From Sphaerolaimus hirsutus (lineage: Eukaryota > Nematoda > Chromadorea > Monhysterida > Sphaerolaimidae), in contig OZ038457.1 of assembly GCA_964036195.1 (NCBI GenBank), positions 17,511,147 to 17,575,146 of the forward strand: a stretch of DNA of 64,000 bases, read 5' to 3'. The notes below the pieces were generated by a model that did not search any database, was not told the origin of the DNA, and worked only from the letters and a program-made list of their open reading frames with translations. The translations under genes were made by a program, and so were the position numbers. Positions 36,001 through 49,599 of the stretch are shown in pieces; within the stretch, counting starts at the first letter, position 1, and each line of letters opens with the position of its first letter.

Positions 36001-36516
36001 GCTTTGTTTTGTCGCTACAAAATTTACCCAAGGACTTTATGTACTTTCTGAAACACCTCGCGTAATTTTAGCATCATAAGCATTTTATTCCCGGATTTGT
36101 TGTGATTGCTAGCCGAAAAGCTTTTGTTTGCCACCCATGAGAAATCGCGTAACTGTTGAAATAATCTCTTACATTTTGGTTCTGTTCCCTTTCTTGTCTT
36201 GCAGGGGCTACACACATCAGGGGCCTGTCCCGCAAGTTGACAAGTGCTTTGCTCTTGACTTTTAACTTGACACTTGACTTTGTCACTTGTGGAAGCGGTT
36301 CCAGTTTGCACCGTGACTTCGGTGAAAACTGAAATTTTTCAAATGCAAATTTATTTATCAACTCGGTTGAATGATTTAATTTAATTTAAATTAATGACAG
36401 TTTTGAAAATTTGATAATTAAAACACATGGCATATAAGAGTGTACACTGGATGTCGCCAATGTCGCCATCTCACTTTTCACAAAGTCACGGTGCAAATTA
36501 GTGTGTGTAGGCGCAA
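33034..36516. other. Spacer with degenerate repeats, no gene seen
   Basis: Contains a decayed CCWGG-family copy (34971-35110; left TGCCACTTCCAGACCC), a GATA/G-tract family piece (about 34650-34800) and a GTTGACAAGTGC stretch (36230-36300). I found no exon on either strand. Confidence 0.4.
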
Positions 36517-36853
36517 CAGAGTTGTACAAATACTGGTATTTTTGGAAAACGTAAACGTAAACGTAAATACCTTTTCCAAATCAAAAGTATAAATACTAAA
36601 ACGTAAGGTATTTTTAAAATACCGGGGAAAACGTAAAATAAAACGTAAACGTAAAAATTATATTAAGTGCTTCCGCTATCAGAGAATACAAAATCACAAT
36701 GTTTTTAAACAATATGGATGTTCATATGATCTCCATCAACATTTCCTGCTTACCTGTATTTTATATATATACCTATTTAGAATGATGGGATCGGGATATT
36801 GAATTGGGCTTGGAGTTGACATTTTGCATTGTTGTCAACTACTGGGTGTAGGG

Positions 36854-37904
36854 CAGGGTTGGCAAAATCTCAGAAAAAAAATAAAAATAAAATAAAAATA
36901 AAATGGAATATTCAAGAATAAAATAAAATGGAAAATTTAAGAATAAAAATAAAAATTGTATAAAAATTCGAATTTTTGTAAAAATTTTGTAAAATTGTAT
37001 AAAAATTCGTATATTTTTGTAAAATTGTATAAAAATTCATATTTTTTGTAAAATTTTATCTCATTGCTTTAGTTTCTACCTGTTTATTCATGGATCTGGG
37101 GGCAGTCCCAAGCATTGTAAAGTGTCAAATGTCATGTAAAATGTCATGCAAAGTGTCAATTGTCATGACAAATGTAAAGTAAAGTGTAAATTTTCGTGAC
37201 ATGTAAAAATTCAAGTATCAATTGTCAAGCAAATTGTGTCCAAATCTTATGTTTTATTTCTAAATCTTATGTTTTGTATCCAAATTATGTTGTTGTTAAA
37301 TCCAAATCTTACAAGAACAGTTGGATACAAAAACATAAGATTTGGATACAAAACATACTATGGATACAAAAACACAAGGTTTGGATACACAATTTACACT
37401 TTGCATGACGTTTGTCATGACAATTGCCACTTTGCTTGAAATTTGACATCACATTTGACATTTTGCATGACAATTGACACTTTACTTTACATTTGTCATG
37501 ACAATTGACACTTTGCATGACATTTTACAAATGTGCCCAGCACACTGCAGTAGTCCTTCTACTGAAAATGCAAACCACACTTATCAATAATTGTAACTTT
37601 ACACTTGCAGCTAGCTAACAATACATACTGCATGCAACTTTTGAAAAGTAAGGGAAAAATTTGTCACACGTCTTTCATGTATAGGTCTAAATATAAAAAT
37701 TTTCTGGCCTTGCATGCATGATTCTGATTTTTTGTAAAATTTTTGTAAAATTTTTGTAAAATGTGTCATTTTATTTTATTAATGACTTCTGTGAATAAAA
37801 TAAAATAAAATAAAATGAAACAAGAATAAAATAAAAATAAAATAAAATTTTTATACAATTTTTATACAATTTTACTAAAATGAATTTTTATAAAACCAAC
37901 CCTG
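36854..37904. mobile_element. hAT-like element with AAAATAAAAT satellite
   Basis: Starts CAGGGTTGGCAAAATC and ends AAACCAACCCTG, flanked by perfect GTGTAGGG duplications (36846-36853, 37905-37912). Arms are AATAAAATAAAAT and TTTTTGTAAAATTG units. A CCWGG-family copy sits in the middle. Confidence 0.88.
37100..37530. mobile_element. CCWGG-family copy nested at third level
   Basis: Begins after TCTGG with GGGCAGTCCCAAGC and carries the family's AAAGTGTCAATTGTCATG units plus the internal palindrome CCAAATCTTATGTTTT / AAAACATAAGATTTGG. The right terminus is blurred, so the end is approximate. Confidence 0.6.
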
Positions 37905-38413
37905 GTGTAGGGCCATAAGGTGCCAATTTCGTAAGAGGAAAACTAAAAAATTATGAGTGAGAAGTAATGGCAAGTTGAATGGCAAGTAAAAATTGAACGA
38001 AAAGTAAATTTGTAAGTGAAATGACTAGTTAAAAGACAAATGGTCAGTCATGAGAAAACACTAAAAATGTTTTTGACTTTTTTTTGCATTTCAGTTTTCC
38101 CTCACAAAAATACTTTCCTTCAACTTTTTACTTTTCACTTGCAAATTGATGTTTGAGTTCTTCAATTGCGGAATTAGAACTCCTCAACATTAGAACATGT
38201 TGAACTCATCATAATACACTATATTTGTCAAACAATATGGTTCCGTGTAGCATATTTTTACGTTTTCTCTGGTACCCGGGTAATTGTGCCAGGAAAACGT
38301 AACAAAGCGTAACGGTATTTTTGGAAAACGTAAACGTAAACGTAAGTATAAATACCCGAATAACCGGGTATTTCGGGTAAACGTAAATACGTTTTCGCAA
38401 CTCTGAGGCGCAA

Positions 38414-39236
38414 TACTTGTTTAGAAATTACCTGCATCGTAGCACCTCAGCTTATCGGTCAACAAACTTTTGCAGCGGTGATAAAAGTTGTATTTATTTA
38501 CCCTTGTAGTCTGCCATCATTCTAAAATGACATTACCAATGTTAAATGTTATTTACATAGACAGCGCAATCATTGCTGTATGCACTGTTTAGATAAATGG
38601 TGATCACTGGTGTTTTTGGCGTAGCATTTCTTCTCTCAATCAGGGGTAATATTTTTTCGGTGTGCTTTCCCCCCCTTTTTTGTGAACATGGTCCCGGAAA
38701 TTGTGTTCGTTTCATATAAAGTTAAATATCTTCAGTGATACGGCACTTAATCGATTACTCGGATCATGTGTTCGCAACGTTGTAAATATTGTTTAGTTTT
38801 TTTCTAGTGTACGTTTGTAATTATGCAATTTGGAATCAATAAACACGGAAAATGTATTATTTTGGATTTCCGATTATAAAAAGCTCACATTCTGTCATCA
38901 CATACAATACCCAGTTTACCTCCGACGCGTCTAAATATCGCCACACATGTATTTATTTTACAATGAACAAGTTCTGTAGGCAAATTCATATATCACTATT
39001 TGCGTTCGCGTTTGCAAAACCTGCTATTCAAAACCGCCACTGCGCGAAAAAAAACATTTCCATACCCAAATCTTTGCCCCTGCGTTTATTTAACAATTTT
39101 TTTTGCAAATGCCGACGGATTGTCACCTGTAAACGTTCTTCAGAGATTCTCATCCGGGTAACCTAGTTAGCGCATTGGCACTTCAATCGGCCGGATCCAG
39201 TTGTTATTGTTTCTCTCCACGTCGGAAAGTGGATCG
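38414..39236. other. ADH upstream region
   Basis: No coding exon is visible in this stretch, which precedes the ADH start at 39237. It probably holds the ADH promoter and 5' UTR, but no specific element can be named. Confidence 0.35.
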
Positions 39237-43038
<3,802 letters not shown>

Positions 43039-43526
43039 GTTGGGCTGATGGGTGCCTTTCGAGCTGCACATTCGAGATTGTTTCATAGGTTCTTATATTT
43101 TGAATGGTCTTGGTTATTTACCACAAAGTTACTTAGGAACCCGTATGGGGGAGTTTTGGTGCCTTTCGTTGATCCGGGTCTTGTTATTCCGCGTTCATTG
43201 TACTTCCTAACTTGTCTGTGACAAAATATTCCCGCCACAACACTCCAGCTTCACATGAATTTTACTTTTCAACCATTAGTCCGATATTACGCGTATCACC
43301 GAGATCAGGTCGGAAACCAGTAGTGTTGATCACTCGACGCCTCAATCTGAGTTGTTTCCGTAAGTGTCCTGCGGCCCGGTGGTCGATTTAGTCGAGTAAG
43401 TGCTTCGTGCTCTAGTGCTCGTGCTTGAACGCGGCGTATTTGAACGGCGCGGCTTGCGTCGCAGTATCAAGTCCCTGCATTTGTTGGGCCGTATAATACT
43501 GACTTTCGACCACTCAAATCACCAGG
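43039..43526. other. ADH5 3' flank
   Basis: Non-coding region between the ADH5 stop and the next CCWGG element. Presumably 3' UTR and terminator; no further exon is visible. Confidence 0.4.
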
Positions 43527-43843
43527 TGGCAATGCCAAGCCCTGTAAAGTGTAAAGTAAAGTGCCAAATGTAAGGTCAAATGCAAAGTCAAATGTCAAAT
43601 GTAAAGTAAATTGTCAAATGTAATGAAAAGTGTCAATTGTGTATCCAAATCTTATTTTTTCGTATCCAAACCTTATGTTTTTGTATCCAAATCGTATGTC
43701 GAAAAGTAAGATTTGGATTCAAAAACCTAAGATTTGGATACGAAAAAAAGATTTGGATACACAATTGACACTTTACATTTGACTTTGCATTTGACTTTAC
43801 ATTTGACACTCTACTTTACACTTTTCAGGGCTTGGGACTGCCC
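43527..43843 (+). mobile_element. CCWGG-family copy next to the ABHD17-like stop
   Basis: Preceded by CCAGG, followed by CCAGT; ends TGGCAATGCCAAGC and GCTTGGGACTGCC. Contains the ATCCAAATCTTA / TAAGATTTGGAT internal palindrome. Its acceptor-like end lies just 3' of the hydrolase stop codon, in what should be its 3' UTR. Confidence 0.75.
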
Positions 43844-43852
43844 CCAGTCTAT

Positions 43853-46800
43853 CTATGGTGCTTGCTTGAATAGGAAGGTCATGATGCGCAGTCTGCAGCG
43901 GCTGGAGTGCAGCACGTCCATGTGCGCGCGCCGGTCGATCTTGAAGAAGTCGACCAGGTTGGCCGCCTTGGACACCATCGGCTCGACTTGCGCCACCGAG
44001 GTGATCCTGTCCTGGACACCTGCGTGCAAGGGGTAGGGCTGGCTACTCATCTAGAATCGCCACTCATCTAGTGCTACCCGCTATTCATCTGCACCCACAA
44101 CTCATTGGTGGGCTATGGATGAGAATTGAGCGGATACGGTGTGGTGGCGGCATTGCAACATGAGCGATAAGTCGCCGCGGGTTAAGATGAAGACGACGAA
44201 ACGTGCCAACGATATTTTGACGAATGCGATTATCACAGAAAGTTGAACAAAGTCATCTCTGTTATAACGCTATACGTTAACTTATTCATCTTTTGTACAA
44301 AAATCGCGCTCTTTATCATCATTGGCACGCTTCCAACGTGAGACAAATGAATGCGAGGGATGTCCGTCGAATAGGCATTTGCATTGTCAATATGTGCGAC
44401 GTTCCATCTACGCCCATTCACATACGTGCGAACTTCCGTGACAGCCAGTTTACAACAACAAATCAACGAACCGTGTATAAAAAGCGTGGGCACGGCGACA
44501 GAGTCGATCTTGTTGATGCTGTCGAACATGTCCCAGCAGAACTCCCTAGACTCGCCGGTCGACCAGCGCGTTCTCAATATGGACGAAAACGCGCCGACCA
44601 GGGGCCAATCCCAGACCCTGCAAAATGTAAAATGTCATGCAAAGGGTCAAAAGTCCTGGAAAATGCTCTGCAAAATGGCAACCGAGTTGCCATTTTGCAG
44701 GGCATTTTCCATAACTAGACACTTTGCATGACATTTGACATTTTACAGGGTTTGGAACTGGCACCAGGATCAGTCCGCCGATGTCTGGGTGCTTGGAGGC
44801 GAGGTCGATGCTGACGGCGGTGCCCAGGCTGTAGCCCAACAAGACCACGCGCTCTGGCTTGATCGAGAACACTCGCAGGGTCTCGATGAACACCGCTGAG
44901 ATGTCGTCGTAGAGATTTTGTTCTGAGGGTCGACCTGCGTGTGTGTGTCTTTCAAATTATGTGGTGCCAGTCCCAGGCCCTGTAAAGTGTGAGCACAAGT
45001 GTCACATGTCATACAAATTTGTCAATTGCCGGGACTCGGGACTTCCCCCTGGTGTGAGCGGTTACATAACTTTGTTAGAGAGTTTGTAAAAAATCAGAGT
45101 AAAAATATCTGATTACCAAATATTTATATTATATTTCTTACAGAATGACATTTTATATTATTTTTGAAAGATTATTTGAGATTAGGTATTTTATATTTAA
45201 TTATCATCCATTTTTAAATTCTAAATGATGATGATGTCATCTATGCTGAGGTCGTCTGTGGAATATCTGCCTTGCCTGTGGACATGCCGTAGCCGCTGTA
45301 GTCGTATATGACCATGGGGCAGCCCAGCTTCTGCACATAATAGTGCAGGGTCAGGTCCATGATGCAGTGGCCCAAATCCATCGCATTTGTATGCGAGAAC
45401 AGTATTACGTAGCTGGGCGATTTCAGGTCCAGCTCTCCTTGCCCAGCATCTGTGTGGCATTAAAAACATTATCGTCACATTCCTGTAACTAGAGAAATAT
45501 GAAGGTCTCCACTAGGGTGTCAAAAAAATTTTTTTACGGAAAACGGAAAACGGAAATGTAAAATTTATTCACTTTACGGAAAACGGAAAGGTAAAAAAAA
45601 AATTTCTGCCGGAAAATGGAAAGGTAAAAAAATTTCACTCAGCGGAAAACGGAAAACGGAAAGGTAAAAAAAAATTGTCGGCCGGAAAACGGAAAAATGA
45701 AATGCCGGAAAACGGAAAGCAAAATTTTCACGGAAACGGAAAAGAATAAAGTGAAATTAGCACGGTAATAGACAAATTTGCAGAAGGAAAACCTGCATGC
45801 AGGTTTGCCTGTTTGGCTTTGATTGTGGTAGCTGTACATTCTGCAACTATGGATCATGCCTTCACTTGTAGTTCAAGCATAACTGAACCAACAAAAAATC
45901 ATCAAAAAGTAGCCATAGTGGCCATAGGAAAGGAAACACTATGACAATTTCACAGTCTAGAAGCAGTGGGAATCACTGATGACCCCTATGCACTTGATGA
46001 CAACATTGCAGAGGAGATGATAATAAATAGCATAAAATTCAATGACAACAACAAACAATACTATATTGACTGGCCGTATAAAGAGAGTATCAGTGACCTG
46101 CCCACGGGAAAAGCAGAAGCCTTGGTGCAGTTTAAATCACTGATAAGAAGATTCAACAAAGATCCAAACTTATTCGAACAATACCGGAAAGTTTTGGACA
46201 ACCAACTAGAAAAGGGAATAATTGAGATCTGTGACAACAAAACAGACAACAAGGGGATTCATTACCTGCCACACCAGCCAGTAACCACGCCGGGCAAATC
46301 GACATCATGCAGAATCATGTACGATGGGTCGGCAGATGAGCCCAGTTTCAACGAGTGCCTTTTTAGAGGACCAATTACAACACCATTAGCACTGGGCCTA
46401 CTCCTGAGGTTCAGGGCAGGCAATCTAGCATTAATTGCCAATATTGAAAAGGCATTTTTGCAAATAGGATTACATGACCAAGCTAGAGACTACACACAAT
46501 TTTTCTGGCTGAAAGATGCCTCAAAACTAGGGTGTCAAAAAAAATTTTTTACGGAAAACGGAAACGGAAAAAAATTTTCAGCAGCCGGAAAACGGAAAAA
46601 AATTTGCACTTGGCGGAAAACGGAAACAAAAACGGAAAAAAAATTTCAGCAGCCGGAAAACGGAAAAAGAGGCCGGAAAAACGGAAATGGAAAAATCAAA
46701 TTTGCACGGAAATGGAAAAACTTCCTGAAATTTTGCCAGAAAATGGATAAAATTTGCTGCAATTTTGCTGGAAGTGGAAAAAATTTGCAGTAATTTTGCT

Positions 46801-49171
46801 GGAAACAGAATTTTTTTTACATCATTGACAATCTGCATGAATTTTTACCAGTTTGGCTGATCAGAAAACAGACAGTTGAGCCAGAAAAAGGTAAAATGAG
46901 GCGGAAAAATGGAAAATTGAGGCCGAAAATGGAAAAAAAGGCAGAAAAACTGGAAATTGAGGCGGAAAACGGAAAAAGGGCGGAAAAACTGAAAATTTAG
47001 CCGGAAAACGGAAAATGAGCCGGAAAAACGGAAACGGAAAAAAAAGTTGCCGGAAAACGGAAAAAAAATTTCAGCAGCCGGAAAACGGAACGGAAAACGG
47101 AAAAAATTTGCCTGCGGAAACGGAAAACGGAAAACGGAAATTTGACACCCTACTCAAAACCAGTAACTGAAAATAACTTAATAGTACTTCATTTTAAAAG
47201 CATACTGTTTGGACTTGTCTGCAGCCCAGCAATTTTGGGAGCAGTCATAAAATACCATTTAAATGTGACAATAAACAACATGAATGAATATGAAGAAAAT
47301 AAAGGGGAACAAAACCAGTTGGCGATGATAATAAACAACATTTACGTCGATAACTTCATCATGAGTGTCACAAATGAAGTTATTGCTTTAGAACTATATT
47401 ACAAAGTCAAAGCTTTATTTAACCAATGTTCTATGAACATGAGGGAATGGCTGTCAAACTCCAGATCAGTCATGAATGAAATAGCAGAAAACGACAGGAG
47501 TCCAAAGGTGAATAAAATTGTCGCAGTAATGGGCATGAAATAAAATCACCAAACGGACATGCTGGCAATATCAACACCAAAATTGCAAATTGACAGCATC
47601 ACAACACCAACCAGATGAAACTTGAATAAATTATTTGTGTCAGCATATGACCCAATTGGGTTCACAGCACCTGTTTCACTGACACTGAAATCCCAGTTGT
47701 CAATGCTGCTCCAAGAGACAAAAACAACACAATGGGATGAGCCAATTGAAGATAAATACAGATTGGAAAAACAATGGAAAAATGCCAGAAAACTGAAAAT
47801 CGAGCCAGAAAATGGAAAAATGGCCTGGTAAAACGGAAACGAAAAGTTGAAAAATTTTTCAGCCGGGAAACGGAAATATGGGCCGGAAAAACGGAAACGG
47901 AAAGGTAAAAAAATTTCAGCTGCCGGAAAACGGAAAGGTAAAAATTTTTCGGCTGCCGGAAAACGGAAAACGGAAAGGTAAAAATTTTTTGGCTGCCGGA
48001 AAACGGAAAGGTAAAAAAATTTCCTGCGGAAAGGCGGAAACGGAAAACGGAAACGGAAATTTGACACCCTAGTCTCCACAGACGGAACATGGCGCTGCTG
48101 TAAGACGTTTTCGAGCGGTCCTTCTCCGCGTTGAACAGCGCCTGGTCGGGCGCCAGCACCGCGTAGGCCAACTTGTTGCCGCTGCTCGTCTGCACGAATG
48201 ACGCCCGCCACACGTGCGTCTCGTAAAACTGCGAGAAGTTAGAATTTGGAAGCTGCATCCCGCATCTGGGGACAGTCCCAGACCCTGTCATGTAAACGTC
48301 CCTGTAAAGTGTCAAATGTTGTATAAAACCGTGTAAAGTGTCATATCCAAATGTATCCAAATCATATTGTATTGTATCTAGGTCTTACTTTTGGTCATAA
48401 GATTTGGATACAAAACATAAGATTTGGATACATGACACGACATGGTCTTTTACATGACACATGACACTTTACGGGGTCTTTTACATGACACTTTACAGGG
48501 TCTTTTACATGACACTTTACACTTGACAGGGTCTGGGACTGGCACCCGAGCCTGGCACCAATCAATTCACCTTGCGTTTCTCGTGCTGCCTGCGCGCGAC
48601 TTGACACAACGGCTGCGGCAGCTGCGACACCAGTACTGAATAGTACACTTCGAAGGGTGGGTTGACGAAACGCGCCGATTTCACAGTGTGTCTGTGCAGC
48701 TTCATCACGCCCGCCACCGCTGCCATGGCTGAAGTAAATAATTCGGTAAGCGTGTGTAGGCTAGAGATGGAAAAGGACCGGGAAATATGGCACCGGCACC
48801 TCTGCCAGCCCTCTAAAAGGGTACCTGGCAGCTGGCACCATGAGCACTGGCAAAAAAATGGCATCGCACCGGCACTGGTGCTATTCTGAAAAATTGGCAC
48901 CGGCACCAGCAGGACACCGTCGAAGAAAGGGCACCGCACCAGCACCGGTGCCCCGGTGCCTTTCCATCACTAGTGAATGCATGACACCGGGCTCGCATCA
49001 CCATTGCGCGTGCTCACCTCCCTTTGAACGGCCGTGTGCACTCTTAGCGGACGTTGACGCCAATTGGTCGCAGTTGAATTGGTAGGTGCACTTTGGCGGC
49101 TGAAAGACGAATCGCTTCATGATGAGGCAGGGGATGGGCGGGCAGCATATCGCCTTGATCAGGAAGCCCAT
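43853..49171 (-). CDS. ABHD17: ABHD17-like depalmitoylating alpha/beta hydrolase
   Basis: ABHD17 enzymes remove palmitate from membrane proteins such as Ras at the plasma membrane. Exons on the minus strand: 49171-49018, 48728-48571, 48228-48084, 45449-45276, 44934-44765, 44598-44472, 44019-43853 (about 364 aa). The N-terminus MGFLIKAICCPPIPCL has the Cys cluster that is palmitoylated in the family. Fold landmarks: YVILFSHTNAMDLG, IYDYSGYGMSTG, GRPSEQNLYDDI, nucleophile elbow GYSLGT, acid in GVQDRI and histidine in RRAHMD. HGN, usual in the family, reads HTN here. Intron 4 uses a GC donor (ACAG|GCAAGG). Intron 5 is a CCWGG element whose acceptor reads TG instead of AG; no nearby AG keeps the frame, so this junction may be non-canonical or the copy may be damaged. 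Intron 3 holds the nested hAT/Pao insertion. Confidence 0.85.
44603..44763 (-). mobile_element. CCWGG element in opposite target polarity = ABHD17 intron 5
   Basis: CCAGG flanks it perfectly on the plus strand (44598-44602, 44764-44768). Ends GGCCAATCCCAG and GGAACTGGCA; arms carry AATGTCATGCAAAG units. On the coding (minus) strand the duplication reads CCTGG, giving a donor CCTG|GTGCCA but no AG at the 3' side. Confidence 0.8.
44965..45047. mobile_element. Short CCWGG-family copy
   Basis: TGCCAGTCCCAGGCCCTG at the left, GGGACTCGGGACTT at the right, followed by CCTGG. Only about 83 bp, inside ABHD17 intron 4. Confidence 0.6.
45960..47780 (+). pseudogene. BEL/Pao LTR-retrotransposon pol remnant (reverse transcriptase region)
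   Basis: Two open segments (about 45966-46527 and 47161-47543) plus a degenerate third (47600-47780) match the Pao reverse-transcriptase region. Visible are a start resembling the pre-RT segment, the YLPHQPV and IANIEKAFLQIGL stretches, and an active-site motif degraded to YVDN. The third segment has the AYDPIGFTAPV landmark that follows RT in this family. A 625-bp hAT-like element splits the first two segments. No LTRs, protease or integrase were found, and a stop codon lies between the second and third segments. It is an old, inactive fragment captured inside a DNA element. Confidence 0.85.
46528..47152. mobile_element. hAT-like CGGAAAA MITE inserted in the Pao fragment
   Basis: Termini TAGGGTGTCAAA and TTTGACACCCTA, perfect duplication CTCAAAAC (46520-46527, 47153-47160). 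The body is CGGAAAACGGAAA satellite. Ignoring the element and one duplication copy makes the host frame continuous, confirming an 8-bp insertion. Confidence 0.92.
48270..48544 (-). mobile_element. CCWGG-family copy inside ABHD17 intron 2
   Basis: Preceded by TCTGG; ends GACAGTCCCAGACCCTG and GGGTCTGGGACTGGCA. Contains the ATCCAAATC/GATTTGGAT palindrome. On the coding strand it has GGTGCCAG and TCCCCAG ends, but the exon's frame requires a later acceptor (CTTCTCGCAG, before 48228). Here it is a passenger. Confidence 0.75.
48762..48972. mobile_element. hAT-like TAGTGATGG-end MITE with GGCACCGGCACC satellite
   Basis: Termini TAGAGATGGAAAA and CTTTCCATCACTA; flanks GTGTAGGC and GTGAATGC match at six of eight bases. 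Same termini as the GCGCC elements but a GGCACC body, so one terminus type carries two satellites. Lies in ABHD17 intron 1. Confidence 0.75.
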
Positions 49172-49599
49172 CGCTTTCGTCACCGACCACGTCGCTCTGC
49201 GCTCCGGAATCTTTACAGTAGAATTTTTTAGTTTTTTCATCATAATGTTTAGTTTTTACTATGGAATGTTTAATTTCGAACTTTATCAGAACATTTTATT
49301 CATTGAATTATGGTAGAATTCTGTGCATTTGCGGTCCGCCGATTATACCAGTTTGCACCCCTAGTGTGGTTGAATTTCCATCAAGTACCGAAGTTCAATC
49401 AACGACCGTATTTCCTCGAAATATTTGGAGAGTGCCGTTCTATTGTTCTCGTGAGTGCAAAAATGGGCCAAAACCTGTCGTTCTATTGGAGGTGACCTTC
49501 TATTCGACTACAAATTAAATTAGGTAGGTAACGACATTGCTATTTTCGACCTTTTCGACTGATTTTTTGATGGTCCAATGTATCGAAAAAGTAAATTCT
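49172..49599. other. Short spacer between two minus-strand genes
   Basis: Separates the stop of the upstream minus-strand gene (49600) from the ABHD17-like start. It should hold that promoter and the neighbour's 3' UTR. A fragment CCGTATTTCCTCGAAATA (about 49407) is a lone CCGTATT-family end. Confidence 0.4.

Larger units (their letters stand above)
36517..38405. mobile_element. hAT-like element with GTAAACG satellite, host of nested insertions
   Basis: Starts CAGAGTTGT and ends GCAACTCTG, flanked by a perfect AGGCGCAA duplication (36509-36516, 38406-38413). Arms are AAACGTAAACGTAAATAC units. The interior contains a CAGGGTTGG element with its own duplication. Confidence 0.88.
45513..48071. 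mobile_element. hAT-like CGGAAAA-satellite element carrying a retrotransposon fragment
   Basis: Starts TAGGGTGTCAAA and ends TTTGACACCCTA, flanked by perfect GTCTCCAC copies (45505-45512, 48072-48079). Arms are CGGAAAACGGAAA tandem repeats. Between them is a BEL/Pao polymerase remnant, itself split by a second CGGAAAA element. Its right target copy begins four bases inside the donor of ABHD17 intron 3. Confidence 0.9.

Noticed and set aside
47546-48360. Two long overlapping minus-strand frames (221 and 232 codons) rich in Phe-Arg-Phe
   Set aside because: They are translations of the CGGAAAA satellite fused to ABHD17 exon 3 (48084-48228). Only the exon part is coding.
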